Shown in pieces: positions 10,119 to 20,994 of a stretch of 64,000 nt of DNA; positions within the stretch are counted from its first letter, which is position 1, and the number at the start of each line of letters is the position of its first letter. Below the pieces are notes generated by a model. The model was not told the origin of the DNA and made no database searches. It worked only from the letters and a program-made list of their open reading frames with translations. The translations under genes were made by a program, and so were the position numbers. Source of the DNA: Ectobius pallidus (taxonomy: Eukaryota > Arthropoda > Insecta > Blattodea > Ectobiidae); the NCBI GenBank assembly GCA_964059195.1, contig CAXKWD010000006.1, forward strand, positions 66,605,073 through 66,669,072, given 5' to 3'.

Positions 10119-11275
10119 GAGAGGTGATAATAAGAATACTATTGAGTGGATACGGACTACAATATTCGAATAATGGGGATGTGTGAATAATGCTAAGGTA
10201 CGGTATTTTGCTTGTATTTGGTGGGACCATTATAGTAGTTAGGAACAATTTTGTTCAGTTTATGGTGCATGGATGACCAACCTAAATCTGAATTTATTTG
10301 GAAAAATTCGATTTATTAATCTAGTTTCCGATCTCCTTAATCGTTGTGCAAATTTGGTAGAGGTGGGTTAAACAGATTAAACGTGATGGTGTTATGAATA
10401 ATTGGCAATTTCGCAGAAAAGGGGATCTTCGTATCCCATCGTTGCAATCGTTTAACAGCTAGGAACTTTCACAATTGGAATAAATCGAGTCATGTGAATA
10501 GGCCTTATTTGCTGAACCTCTCTCTTCGTAACGAAATGAATATAATATAATATAATAGTTTTGGAGGAAACGAAAGACTTAAATAAAGAAAATGACATGG
10601 AGCATTCACTATTACTTTTTAATTATTACTATAAGTTTTCAAATTTTTTTCATAGATATGTTTTAAACCGCTAATTGTTAGTAGGCTATTAAATATATCT
10701 ATATTTTCATTCTGTGCGGTTGATTGTATAGACAGAGCACATTATAAAGAGGAGAATTATTATGGGAGTCAGTGTTTTATTTTGGAATGAAAAAATGATT
10801 ATGCAATTTATAAGATCTATAACGTGGAACATAAAAATATATTTCTTTGATAATTTTAATATCATCTATTTCGTATATAATACTCATTATTCAGAAGTTA
10901 CATCATGCAAGTATTATATAGTTATATTGATTTCTTCTAACAATTATTGTCATCTCTGTTTATAAGGTATTAGCGAACATGAGCTGTTAACCGTTAGAAC
11001 AAGGATTTTAAATGTGCTCTACTTAAGATTTTGTTGTAAGAACTTTACATCAGGTGCTGCATTTTCGGGATTCCAACGGTGACAAATCACCTCTATTATT
11101 CTATGGAAGGCAACGGAAAATCACTGGTGTATTCATACACTCTTCTAGTAGTTACGGCAAAAGAGTGAATGTTTTCTTTAATTGTATCTTTGAATGTATT
11201 GCCATCACCTCTTCTTCGGTAAGTTTGTCATTTATTTCTCATAATTTACGCTTTTCTAAACAAATATTATAACTT
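10119..11275. other. Unassigned AT-rich sequence
   Basis: No supported feature was seen. Small frames at 10762-10965 and 11054-11272 carry nothing I recognise. Confidence 0.4.
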
Positions 11276-11529
11276 AGTTCTTGCCAAAAAGAATCTGAAA
11301 AAGCAGCTACCATTTTCATATATGATTGATAGTTGTACTTTCTTAGCATATTTTGTTATGAATAAAATAAGAAAAACCAATTTTAAATATTGAAAATTGT
11401 ATAGTTCTTGCCAAAAAGAATATGAAAAAACATCTACCATTTTCATATATGATTGATAATTGTACTTTCTTAGCACATCTTATTATGAATAAAATAAAGC
11501 AAAAAACATTTTTAAATATTGCAAATTGT
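11276..11529 (+). repeat. Tandem duplication, 127-bp unit, two copies
   Basis: Copy 1 (11276-11402) and copy 2 (11403 to about 11529) both start AGTTCTTGCCAAAAAGAAT and share ACCATTTTCATATATGATTG, with a few substitutions. The overlapping 69-codon minus frame simply reads the repeat. Confidence 0.9.
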
Positions 11530-13021
11530 ATAAGTAATGAATAAAACTGATTTTGCTACATAGGATTGCACCTGCCATTATTGAAGTATATTGAACTGCG
11601 TCAACTCAGTTGGCAGAGCGTTGTCACGGAAACTAAAGAGTATTGATACAAATAAATCTTTCTCAGCTAATAGGCTATATTCTCTCCTAGTTCGTATATT
11701 TTCTCAGTTGTAGTATAATAATTTAAAGTATTTCTCGTTCTCTCTTTAAAAAAAAATATAAGCATTCCTTTTGAATTATTATGGTCTGCATTATACCTTT
11801 TATGTTATATTGTGCCTAGAGCTATCTCTTGTTCTTTCATGTTGGTTCATATTGAAGGTTACGCGATCTTTGGACAGGAAAACGGACATCAACAGTCCTA
11901 TGCGTGCCTATAGAAACGATAGCTAATTTGATACTGCCTACGGTTGTATACAGAAAAAGTCCGAAATAGAATTCCTCTCTGGATTCTATTCAGACAATAA
12001 ACTACTGGACTAGCAGAATGCCCTCCATTCATACTGTACCGTAGTCTCCTGTCTACAATGTTAGAAATGTAGCCAGTGCAATCGAGTCACGGACTGGCAG
12101 AGTGCAAAACCAATGTCGGCTTTTGTTTACAGTATTCTCGAAACCGCACTGTTCGCAAATTTTCTCATTCTCAACGTTTAGGTGGCTTCTCTTTTTCTCC
12201 TGTCCTCTTCAACCTCGTACAACTCGAACAATAGAATCGAGAAAGGCTTATATTGCGCAGGGCCCGGAGCTCCGTTAGCCAATCAGCTGTTCACTACTTC
12301 ATGAGAATCCAATATACTGAGGCGCTGAGACTTTTATTTGTTTGCACAACAAACAAGCGACACAACGTCTCAATGCTTTCGCCCTTCCCTTTTCTTTTTC
12401 TTCTCATTATACATTACTCAGATATTTACTAACACAGATCTTGAGGGAAATGACAGATCTGATGTTTTGCTTATTCTCAGTTCGTCCTACAGTCCTCAAA
12501 CTCACATTGCTGCACAAAATATACATTTAAAACAGCTTTATTAACATAAGTAATTTAATTTAATAAGTAATCTTAATTAATAAAATAATTAATGGTTTTA
12601 CTCTAATAAAAACATTAGAAGAGGAGCAACAAGAAGAGACGACTTGATTGAAGCAAATAAGAGTTGAAATTTTCAACAAGTTACACAATAGGGCTACTAG
12701 CTTATAATCATTTACTTAAAATACTTCCAGCTGTGAAGAGACAAGACAGATTTAAGATGTACAGTACTTTTGTTTATTCTCCACACCGTGGTAAGTTATT
12801 AGAATGACTTCTTTAAATATAGGGCCTAATATTTATTTAATCGGTCGGCCTCGTCGGTGCAGAGGAAGTGTTTCCCCCTCTGGTAAGAAAGTTCGCTGGG
12901 TCAAAACACGGCCGATTAGTTTGTTTTATGGTTATATAACGAAAAGGTGTATTACAACTGCCTGTGACCGTCGCCTGTGTGTCGGAATTTTATCCTACAC
13001 GGGTTCTTTTTTTTTTTTTTC
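11530..13021. other. Unassigned sequence
   Basis: No gene is supported. A D-arm-like stretch at 11594-11622 (CAACTCAGTTGGCAGAGCG) lacks a matching B box. Around 12,040-12,320 base composition is less AT-rich and includes a CCAAT word at about 12279, but nothing more was identified. A poly-T run lies at 13007-13020. Confidence 0.4.
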
Positions 13022-13540
13022 AATTTGACCATGTCATGCCGTCTTTTCAAACCTTGTCATGGATGCGCCTCAAACAACGAAGAATGATCCACTCTCTAAT
13101 TTTCCTTTATAACATACTATTATCTTCTTCTCCTCCTCCTCCTCCTCCCTATTTAAAATCTCGTTTTAATCTCCTTTCGACCTCACGAACACCAACAAAA
13201 TATCTACTGCTTATCTTTTAGTGGGTCAATCCCTCGCTTTTGGAATTCGTTGCCTTGTCATATCAGAGACTGTCGAAATGTCCCACAGTTTAGAAATAAA
13301 TTGAATATACATTATATTAGTCATTTATTTTATTTTAGTTTATTTTTGTTTAGTTTATCAAACTTATAATTAAATCCTTGTAATTTTTAATGTCTAGCAT
13401 GTTTAGTTTTAATTTCTAATTTATCAAATATTGTAGTATTTGTAAAATATATACTTTTACTGGTGCAGTGAAACAAAAAGCTTTGTGGCCTTAACTTCTC
13501 CAGTGTTAATTAATAAATTAATAATAATAATAAATCCACA
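13022..13540 (+). pseudogene. LINE C-terminal remnant (CR1/Jockey-like) with 3' tail
   Basis: A plus-strand frame ending at 13221 reads RRMIHSLIFLYNILL, then YLKSRFNLLSTSRTPTKYLL. After a frameshift near 13220-13235 it reads FWNSLPCHIRDCRNVPQFR. The order 'short helix, YLKSR-like, then WN-LP--IR' is the usual C-terminal end of CR1/Jockey-type LINE polymerases. A CTC/CCT-rich insertion (13126-13147) gives a run of prolines. A 3' UTR and an (AAT)n-like tail at about 13505-13532 follow. Reverse-transcriptase motifs are absent, so this is a 5'-truncated, frameshifted 3' fragment. Confidence 0.65.
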
Positions 13541-13660
13541 AACATGGGTCTACCACACTCAGCCTATGCACATATAAATGCCATCGACCCGAGCCGGGAT
13601 TGATCCTGCGACCCTCGACACAGAAAGCCAGTGCCATATAGACGGCGCCACCCAGGCCAA
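13540..13660 (-). mobile_element. tRNA-derived SINE head, minus strand
   Basis: Read on the minus strand, the region shows an A-box-like TGGCGCCGTCTATATGGC and a B-box-like GGATCAATCCC followed by GGCTCGGGTCGATGGC. This is a layout common to arthropod tRNA-SINEs. The 64-codon minus frame at 13518-13712 is a by-product. Boundaries are uncertain, and it abuts the family C body that follows. Confidence 0.55.
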
Positions 13661-13812
13661 AACTAACCCGGCCGAAGTCGAAGGATAATCTTGGGCACGA
13701 AGTCCTACACACCGGAGGCTACCGTGACAGATTTACTGCAGGTTAAGTGTTCCAAGGCTAAAATAGAGCCTCTGGACCAAATTACCCGGTCTTTCACGTC
13801 CACGTATTAGCT
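13655..13812 (+). mobile_element. SINE-like element, family C, second copy (partial)
   Basis: It matches 1800-1968 in the same order and orientation: GGGCACGAAGTCCT, GATTTACTGCAGG, AGAGCCTCTGGACC and CTTTCACGTCCACG. The end of the body is missing, and no target duplication was found. Confidence 0.65.
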
Positions 13813-13820
13813 TAATTTTC

Positions 13821-14032
13821 CTCTAGAACAGGGCCGGGACGCGCGGCACTGGAAGTGCGAAGTTGCCCTCCCTCTCGCCGCCACTACTTTCGTTCAACAG
13901 TAGGCAGAGGCAATTAAACCGGTCAATCATGGGACTAGTAACTTGGCAGGTAGAAGGAAAATGGAAGGGGGCGAATGTAAGGGTAGAGCATTTCGCACTT
14001 CCTGTGCCGCGTTTCCCGGCTCTGCTCTAGAT
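13821..14032. mobile_element. 196-bp hAT-type MITE with 8-bp target-site duplication
   Basis: The element is 13829-14024. The left end CAGGGCCGGGACGCGCGGCA and the right end (reverse complement) CAGAGCCGGGAAACGCGGCA match at most positions, and similarity continues through GGAAGTGCGAA. The flanks CTCTAGAA (13821-13828) and CTCTAGAT (14025-14032) agree in 7 of 8 bases. Ends beginning CAG with an 8-bp duplication are hAT habits. There is no coding capacity. It is distinctly GC-richer than its surroundings. Confidence 0.8.
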
Positions 14033-14216
14033 GATTGTCGAGGCGTTGGGATTACACCTATCACTCTGTCTTATATAGGAATGTATACTTAACTAGATTA
14101 ATCCTCAATAATGAAGCCTCAATTTTCTACTTGTTCAGATTGTTCATTAAACATTGTAATTATTATGGATATATATGCATTATTGAACCACAGATTATTG
14201 TCTCTGTTGGACATTA

Positions 14217-14543
14217 CATGAGAATATTATAAGAGAAAAATTCCTCTGACACTGGGATCTGTGGTTCATGAACTCATCTTGAATGTTAACTGTACAACAA
14301 CGGTGGAAGACCGGTCACGAAAATCACCAATTAGTGTGCCTCACAGTACTGCATATTACATAACTTGTCTGTCAGTGAGGTAGGCCATTAAGGGCAATCA
14401 GTCATAGGAGAGAGGTCCCATCTGGCGCTTTGAAGCGAACTCTGGGTTAGCTCAGATGGTAGAGCAGTGGCACGGATAGCCAAAGGTCCTGGGTTCAAAT
14501 CCCAGTGTCAGAGGAATGTCTCTCTTACAATATTCTCATTATA
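14217..14543. mobile_element. tRNA-like sequence inside a 40-bp inverted repeat
   Basis: The arms ATGAGAATATTATAAGAGAA (14217 on) and its counterpart ending CTTACAATATTCTCAT (to 14543) pair over about 40 bp, reaching CCTCTGACACTGGGA. The right arm is therefore the 3' end of a tRNA-like unit at about 14446-14517, and the left arm is an inverted partial copy of it. Confidence 0.65.
14446..14517 (+). tRNA. tRNA pseudogene or SINE head
   Basis: A D-arm-like GCTC/GAGC pair, a T stem CTGGG/CCCAG with a 7-base loop TTCAAAT, and a partial acceptor CTCTG/CAGAG can be drawn. The anticodon stem is weak (4 bp), and the base 5' of the presumed anticodon is C instead of the invariant U. I judge it non-functional or SINE-derived. 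A covariance-model scan would settle this. Confidence 0.45.
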
Positions 14544-15374
14544 ATTATTGTTATGAGTGATGTGCGGGTCAATATTTTACAGTCAGAATAATCCAAGCTG
14601 CCTATCTTTAGAACTAATGACAAGACTTTTAAAAATGTCAACTCTTATAGGCTAATATATATTGGCTCCACGTAGGGTTCAAAACTACTATAGTCTTCCT
14701 TGCAGGCAACCAGAGTATGAAGATGGTAAGTTTGTCAGACTTACGCACCGGCCTCCTTTACTCCGGCTTGCTCTTGTTACTACCCCATGGCAATGTTTTG
14801 ACCAGAAATATTCCCAAGGTTCGTGAAATGAGATCAATTAAAAACATGAAATGACCTCATGCATTGAAAAATGAAATGACCTCATCGGATAACTCACGAA
14901 TTTCATCTTCTTACATCACTGCCTCATCCAACTCCACTTCGAAGAAACTCGAAATAATGGAAATAAGAAGTAGGCTACTCTAAATTAATTATTATTTACT
15001 TAATTACTTAAACGCTTCGTATTAATCTCTGAAGAATTTACTGTCTTCTTGCCTACTGTCTGTGACTTTAAATAAGGAATAAGCAATTATACTCCCAAAA
15101 GCAGGCTTAGACCCCATATGGATAAAAAATCTGGTATCGGGCCATTTGATCCCAAGGCTCCATTTTAGGCCATTCAGCGGTAGAATAGTTTTCAAACAGG
15201 ATTGATCCCCTTATTATTGAATAACAATGGGATTCAACTTGTATCTTCCACCTCAAGTTGCATTTGTAATTAAACTAAGCAATCTAAGAGGATAGAACAT
15301 GTGAGTCTAATGAAAAATGACAGAGTAGGCCTACGGTAAAGATTTAAGTAAGAAAAGATTAGAAGATATAATTG
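14544..15374. other. Unassigned sequence
   Basis: No supported feature was seen before the giant palindrome. Confidence 0.4.
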
Positions 15375-17252
15375 ATATGCCAGGTTAATCCATGCCAAAT
15401 CATCCAACAGTGGTTGCATGGCCATTTTAGAAAAAAAATAATTTTTTGTATATGAGTTCATACATGTTCCAAGATATCAAAACAAGTTTTCAAAAAAATA
15501 TTGTGTTCTTGGTTTCCCAGGGGTGTCCATTTTTCAATCCTGGTGTAACACATTTTTTGCGAATGTAGCTGATTACAAATATTTTCATAACTCAAAAGCC
15601 ATAATAGTTAGAAATTTGAATTAAGAACCATTTTGTAACTATTGAAGCGTACTTTCAGAAATACTTTATTGTTTTCTTCAACACAAAATTTTTCATATGA
15701 AAATATGAGTTTGAAATTAAGGTAATTTTTTCAAAAAAATCCCTTTTTGGGACAAATTTTATATGAGAAGGAAGTGATTGTAAACGTTCAAATTTTTGTT
15801 ATGTTCAAACCTGCATGTGAATTGTCTGTGAGGAAAAAATCAGGGTCTAAAAATACATCCCTTATTCCTAAACTGGCTTCAAATATTAGAGTTTTTCCGA
15901 TTTTGACTATTTTTGGACTTAAATATCTCTGGTGGGTACCGCTCAAAAAATCTGAAAAATTGTATAAAAGAAGCCTTTCATGTGCCTAACTCACAGTTAA
16001 AATTTCTATTTCTTGACTCAACTCCTTCTATTAAGTTTATAGAAATGAAATATCCCACTTTTTAGGGTAGCGTATTTGGGAGAAACTACATATAACTCAA
16101 CAACCATAAGAGTTACAAATAAAAATTATGAATCATTTTATCATTATTGAAGCTTGCTTTCAGAAATAGTTTGTTTTCTTCAACACAACATTTTTTATAT
16201 GAAAATATGAGTTTGAAATTCGGGTAAATTTTTCCCCAAAAATCACTTTTTGGGCCAAATTTAATATGAGAAGGAAGTGATTGTAAACATTCAAAGTTTT
16301 TTTTTATGTGCAAACCTGCATGTGATTTGTGTCTGACGAAAAAATCAGGGTCTGAAAATACATCCCTTGTTTCTAAACTGGCCTCAAATATTAGCGTTTT
16401 TCAGATTTTGACTATTTTTGGGCTTAAATATCTCTTATGGGTAAAAAAGCCTTTCATGTGCCTAACTCACAGTTAAAATTTATATTTCTAGGAACAACTC
16501 TCTCTATTAATTTTATAGAATTGAAATGTAACACTAACACATATATGTAGTTTCTCCCAAATACGCTACCCTAAAAAGTGTGATATTTCAGTTCTATGAT
16601 AGTAATAGAAGGAGTTGTTTCTAGAAATAGACATTTTAACTGTGTTTTAGGCACATGAAAGGCTTTGTTTATGGAATTTTTCAGATTTTTTGAAGGGTAC
16701 CCATAAGAGATATTTAAGCCCAAAAATAGTCAAAATCTGAAAAACGCTAATATTCGAGGCCAGTTTAGAAATAAGGGCTGTATTTTTAGACCCTGATTTT
16801 TTCCTCACACACAAATCACATGGAGGTTTGCACATAAAAAATCCCTTTAGGCAGGCCTACAGGCTGAGGTAGATTTCAAAGTGCTTTTGGTTTAATTTAT
16901 TATCGCTGCACAGCACTCTTCTTTTTTAGCCTTGGCATGGCAAACCCGCAGTAATAAGAACTGAATTCGGTAAAGAGGAAGAGACTACAATCATTTGTTT
17001 TGACAACAAGAATAGGATATAATATTCTGGGAGGCCGTGCGCAAGATCAGCAATGAATAAAATTAGCAAAGCCGCTAAGCAAGACAAAATTATGATATTA
17101 TAATAATTCTTTTAAGTGTTATTATTTTCAAACATTAAAATCTCGCGTCATATGAGAACTATCAAGAAACTAGTTATTGATTTGTAGAGTACTCATCAAG
17201 AGCTTTTCAACGATACCCCACAAAACGTGGTTTCAAAAGTTTCGAATTTTCA

Positions 17253-17306
17253 TCCCCCCACCCCCATCCCCACCCCCACCCCCATCCCCACCCCCACCCC
17301 CACCCT
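17253..17306. repeat. C-rich minisatellite (G-rich on minus strand)
   Basis: Repeats of CCCCCA and CCCCAT with at least eight C runs of four or five. The second HINE copy has only a short version at about 25543-25560. The P-rich reading frame over it is a by-product. Confidence 0.9.
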
Positions 17307-17560
17307 CACTCGAACCCCCGAATCGTTGGTGTCACTGTGAACTCCAAAGGGAGTACTCTAATTTATTCAAACAAAGTTTCCCTCTATACTTCATAGGGGC
17401 CGAAATATACATTTTTAAAAATTTCAACCCCCTCCCCCGACCACCCCCTTGGGCCAATTTTGCTCATTAACGAACTTATCCGAGCAATTGGGCCTAGAAA
17501 TGACATGATAAAATTTGGTTCAAATATCTTAAAAATTACGGCCGCTATCGTGTAAAGATG

Positions 17561-17563
<3 letters not shown>

Positions 17564-17599
<36 letters not shown>
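17564..17599. repeat. (TA)n microsatellite in HINE copy 1
   Basis: An uninterrupted AT-dinucleotide run. The same position holds a longer, interrupted array in copy 2. Confidence 0.9.
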
Positions 17600-17602
<3 letters not shown>

Positions 17603-18665
17603 AATTTTTTTTTTGAACGGGCAGTGGTTTCGTACTTAGGGGAACATGAAACGTAAAGATATGAAAGAATTTTTCGAAAATGATGACATGGTATCCATTG
17701 CAATAGGTAGATTTTTCTTCGAAATCTACCTAAAAAAACTTTGAATGTTTACAATCACTTCCTTCTCATATTAAATTTGGCCCAAAAAGTGATTTTTTGG
17801 GGAAAAATTTACACGAATTTCAAACTCATATTTTCATATGAAAAATTTTGTGTTGAAGAAAACAAACTATTTCTGAAAGCAAGCTTCAATAATGATAAAA
17901 TGATTCATAATTTTTATTTATAACTCTTATGGTTGTTGTGTTATATGTAGTTTCTCCCAAATACGCTACCCTAAAAAGTGTGATATTTCATTTCTATAAA
18001 CTTAATAGAAGGAGTTGAGTCAAGAAATAGAAATTTTAACTGTGAGTTAGGCACATGAAAGGCTTCTTTTATACAATTTTTCAGACTTTTTGAAGGGTAC
18101 CCACCAGAGATATTTAAGTCCAAAAATAGTCAAAATCGGAAAAACTCTAATATTTGAGGCCAGTTTAGGAATAAGGGATGTATTTTTAGACCCTGATTTT
18201 TTCCTCACAGACAAATCACATGCAGGTTTGAACATAACAAAAATTTGAACGTTTACAATCACTTCCTTCTCATATAAAATTTGGCCCAAAAAGGGATTTT
18301 TTTTTGAAAAAATTACCCTAATTTCAAACTCATATTTTCATATGAAAAATTTTGTGTTGAAGAAAACAATAAAGTATTTCTGAAAGTACGCTTCAATAGT
18401 TAAAAAATGGTTCTCAATTCAAATTTCTAACTCTTATGGCTGTTGAGTTATGAAAATATTTGTAATCAGCTACATTCGCAAAAAATGTGTTACACCAGGA
18501 TTGAAAAATGGACACCCCTGGGAAACCAAGAACACAATATTTTTTTTAAAACTTGTTTTGATATCTTGAAACATGTATGAACTCATATACAAAAAATTAT
18601 TTTTTTCTAAAATGGTCATGGAACCAGTTTTTAAAAATTTGGATGATTTTGTATGGAATAACCAT

Positions 18666-19815
18666 GATTTTATAGAAGTGGAATGAGTCGAGCAATTTCA
18701 TATAAAAATAGGGGCACAGAAAGATGAATGACATTTGTTGCAGTGCTGAATTTCCGTGTTCTTCTTGGTAATTAAGAAATAAGTTAGTTGACTGTGTTTC
18801 GAAAACAGTTAACAAGTTACAGAGGATTATACAAAGAATAATATAGTGATCCAAGACTCAAGTTCACTCCTGAAAGAGAAATAACTACTGTTCAGTACTG
18901 GATTAAATGCATAAATGTATGAAGATGACGTACAAGTGGTTTAGTAGACTATTAAGGTATACATGACATCGGTTGTGAAATCGTTTGTAATTACCATTAT
19001 TTTTCAATTTTTTTGACGTTGTTAAACTATGAAATTTAATAGGCATATGTGGAATAAATTTGTCCTCAGCTGTAAACTAATCCCTGGCCTTAAGATTGAG
19101 GGTTGTAAAGAATCGTAGGATGCAAAATCTATATTTTGAAGTTAATTCTAAATAACTCTGAAATAACTTTGTACAAGACTATAAGCTATGTACTGAAAAA
19201 TGAACTGGATACTAAGCGGAATCACACTTTGAAAAATAATATTGATTATAAAGAACAGATGGGGCGTCGTAACAATGATTTCTGACGAACTTTTGCACTT
19301 GTTCAACGAAATAAAAACATATGTGCAAAAAGTGCCAAATTGCTGCTATATTTTTCTAATATTTACTTATATTTGTTACAGGAACAGGATATTTAGTGAT
19401 ATTGTAAGTTTTAATTAACAGAGAGGTATGCGTATGAATGAGGTAACATGTGTACCGCGAGCCATGTAATAAAATATGTATCTTATGTGATGGCACTACT
19501 TACAAGAATTATCACCAAATAACCTATATCCCCAAATTACCTTACCTTACCCTATATAAATTGCGTCAAATTTCCAGTTTTAGTGCGTTATGTTATTGTT
19601 TACAATATTGTTTTCTCTTTTTAAGTATAATACATACAATTCATGGTTAAATGTAGCCTACAAGTAAAGCAAACATGTTTAATCTCTTAATATGAATACA
19701 GTACCCCATAAATAGTCTATAGGCCTAAGTAATGATACAGTTATGAAGAGGAGGACTGATATATAAATTCAAGTAATGGTTGTTTGTGACTTTTACTTAG
19801 TAGATAAAACAATAA
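18666..19815. other. Unassigned AT-rich sequence
   Basis: Nothing supportable was found. The minus frame at 18597-18854 overlaps the palindrome edge and has no recognisable content. Confidence 0.4.
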
Positions 19816-20240
19816 GTCCACCGCTGTGGTTCAGGGGATGCGTTCAATCCTCTCACGCAGCGGGCCCGGGTTCGATTCCTGGTAGGGACAAGTTACCTAG
19901 GTGAGGTTTTTTCCGGGGTTTTCCCTCAGCTGTGAGACAAATGTCAGGTAACTTTAGGCCCTTGTGGTCCCCGGATATCATCTGGCCGTCATTATCATCT
20001 TCATCCCCATCCTCGCCTTGTTCTGAGTGAGTGTGTGTGTGAATGGTGTGTATCGTCCTATGTGTTCGTGTTTTCTCGGAGGTGGCCCCGCGTTGGGCTG
20101 ATCACTCATCCGGGGAGGCCCTCCGTGGCCTTGTCTGGTCAAAAAATTATGTATGTGATCCAAAGATAATCCCTCTCCCGACAGGTCGCGGCCCTGTAAG
20201 GCCCGGGTGGCTTGGGTCGCTTAAATCATAAACGGGAGAG
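19816..20240 (+). mobile_element. tRNA-derived SINE, family E (~420 bp)
   Basis: The head reads CCGCTGTGGTTCAGGGGATG (A-box region) with B box GGGTTCGATTCC at about 19868-19879. A long GC-rich body follows, with GGTTTTTTCCGGGGTTTTCC, a TG-repeat near 20030 and a 3' CCGGGTGGCTTGGGTCGC. A weak flank similarity (AGATAAAAC against AGGTAAAAC) may be a decayed target duplication. Small frames at 19978-20231 are by-products. Confidence 0.8.
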
Positions 20241-20707
20241 GTAAAACTTAGAGCAGTCATTATATTGATATAAAATAACATGTGAAATGGTACAGAAGCT
20301 GCCTTCATGCGTTATCTCTGCATATCATCCTCCTATTGTGTGAGGTCGTTACTTGTGTGGGTATGAGGCTTTAGTCATTAAGAGTGCACCTCGCTTTCCT
20401 GGAGTTAATGCTTCGATTCTCGCCGGAGGGTTATTTCCGTTATTTCTTCCACTTCACCATTGTTACTATTTTTGTTCAAATCTCTTTCTGAATCTGAAAC
20501 TCCAATTTCAAGAGCGAACTACTGGTTAAGAATTCAGTTTTCACGCGTTAAAGTGAGAAATATAGGCCTACACTTGCGTATCCAAGTGAATAGTTCCAAC
20601 TAGGATACAAGGTAAATATTTGGGAACTTTGTTCTAATTTTTATAATAAATCGTGATAAATACAATTATTTTTATTTCGAGAGAAAAGCGTTTTTCGTTA
20701 TATTAAT
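20241..20707. other. Unassigned sequence
   Basis: No supported feature was seen. Confidence 0.35.
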
Positions 20708-20900
20708 TCAGCGTTTCCCAAACTGTGTTCTGCGGAACGCTAGTGTTCTGCGATGGTCACAGCGTTCTTGGTGGGATTACAACTGAAATTCCTTCTAGTA
20801 TCTGACGTCTAATTCTTATCGGGAACCTACCGTTTCATTCCGCCAGATGTGACATATAACAAATATTTTCAACCCTGTTTATTATCTGCGTCAATTGTTG
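20708..20900 (+). mobile_element. Possible hAT 5' end fragment
   Basis: CAGCGTTTCCCAAACTGTG at 20708 followed by GTTCTGCGGAACGCTAGTG resembles the terminal inverted repeat and adjoining GGAAC-rich palindrome of a widespread hAT group. No matching right end was found in the window, so the far boundary is a guess and the element is partial or interrupted, possibly by the LINE whose tail begins at about 20945. Confidence 0.45.
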
Positions 20901-20944
20901 CGATGGTTAGCGTCCACGGCGTGATGCTCCCCTCACCAATGATA

Positions 20945-20949
20945 CTATA

Positions 20950-20994
<45 letters not shown>

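Larger units (their letters stand above)
16842..17731 (+). mobile_element. Helentron/HINE-like element, copy 1 (890 bp)
   Basis: This block matches 25275-26034 from TCCCTTTAGGCA to the terminal CTACCT. A subterminal AGGTAGATTTCAAAG (16867-16881) is inverted at the right end (TTCGAAATCTACCT). The right end itself is a hairpin, AGGTAGATTT (17705-17714) with AAATCTACCT (17722-17731). The core holds a C-rich tract (17253-17306) and a (TA)n array (17564-17599). Subterminal inverted repeats, a 3' hairpin, a microsatellite core and insertion into A/T without a clear TSD are features described for Helentron-associated elements, so the class is inferred. It splits a palindrome monomer whose uninterrupted counterpart is at about 16261-16318. 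No protein is encoded. Confidence 0.7.
15375..18665. mobile_element. Giant imperfect palindrome of four ~480-bp monomers, interrupted by an insertion
   Basis: Two head-to-tail monomers on the left (about 15600-16090 and 16090-16545) face two inverted monomers on the right (about 16550-16841 continuing at 17732-17950, then 17950-18430). Monomers share TCATATGAAAATATGAGTTT, GAGAAGGAAGTGATTGTAAA and GCGTATTTGGGAGAAACTAC. The outer flanks also pair, for example GGGTGTCCATTTTTCAATCC near 15523 with its complement near 18505, out to about 15375 and 18665. The centre is near 16545. Matching 80-codon frames (15747-15989 plus, 18047-18289 minus) only reflect the symmetry and show no domain. No target-site duplication was identified. 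If transcribed it would form a long hairpin RNA. Confidence 0.85.

Noticed and set aside
11594..11622. tRNA D-arm-like sequence CAACTCAGTTGGCAGAGCG
   Set aside because: No T arm or B box follows at the right distance.
12040..12320. Host promoter suggested by less AT-rich DNA and a CCAAT word
   Set aside because: No downstream gene, TATA or other support.
14446..14517. Functional tRNA gene
   Set aside because: Weak anticodon stem and an unusual base before the anticodon; part of an inverted repeat. Listed as a pseudogene or SINE head instead.
15747..15989. 80-codon frame repeated on the minus strand at 18047-18289
   Set aside because: Conservation follows from palindrome symmetry; other monomers are broken and no domain is visible.
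17177..17470. Proline-rich 97-codon frame
   Set aside because: Reads the C-rich minisatellite of the HINE-like element.
16842..17731. Canonical Helitron ending in CTRR
   Set aside because: The right end reads CTACCT after the hairpin; Helentron/HINE fits better, though still by inference.
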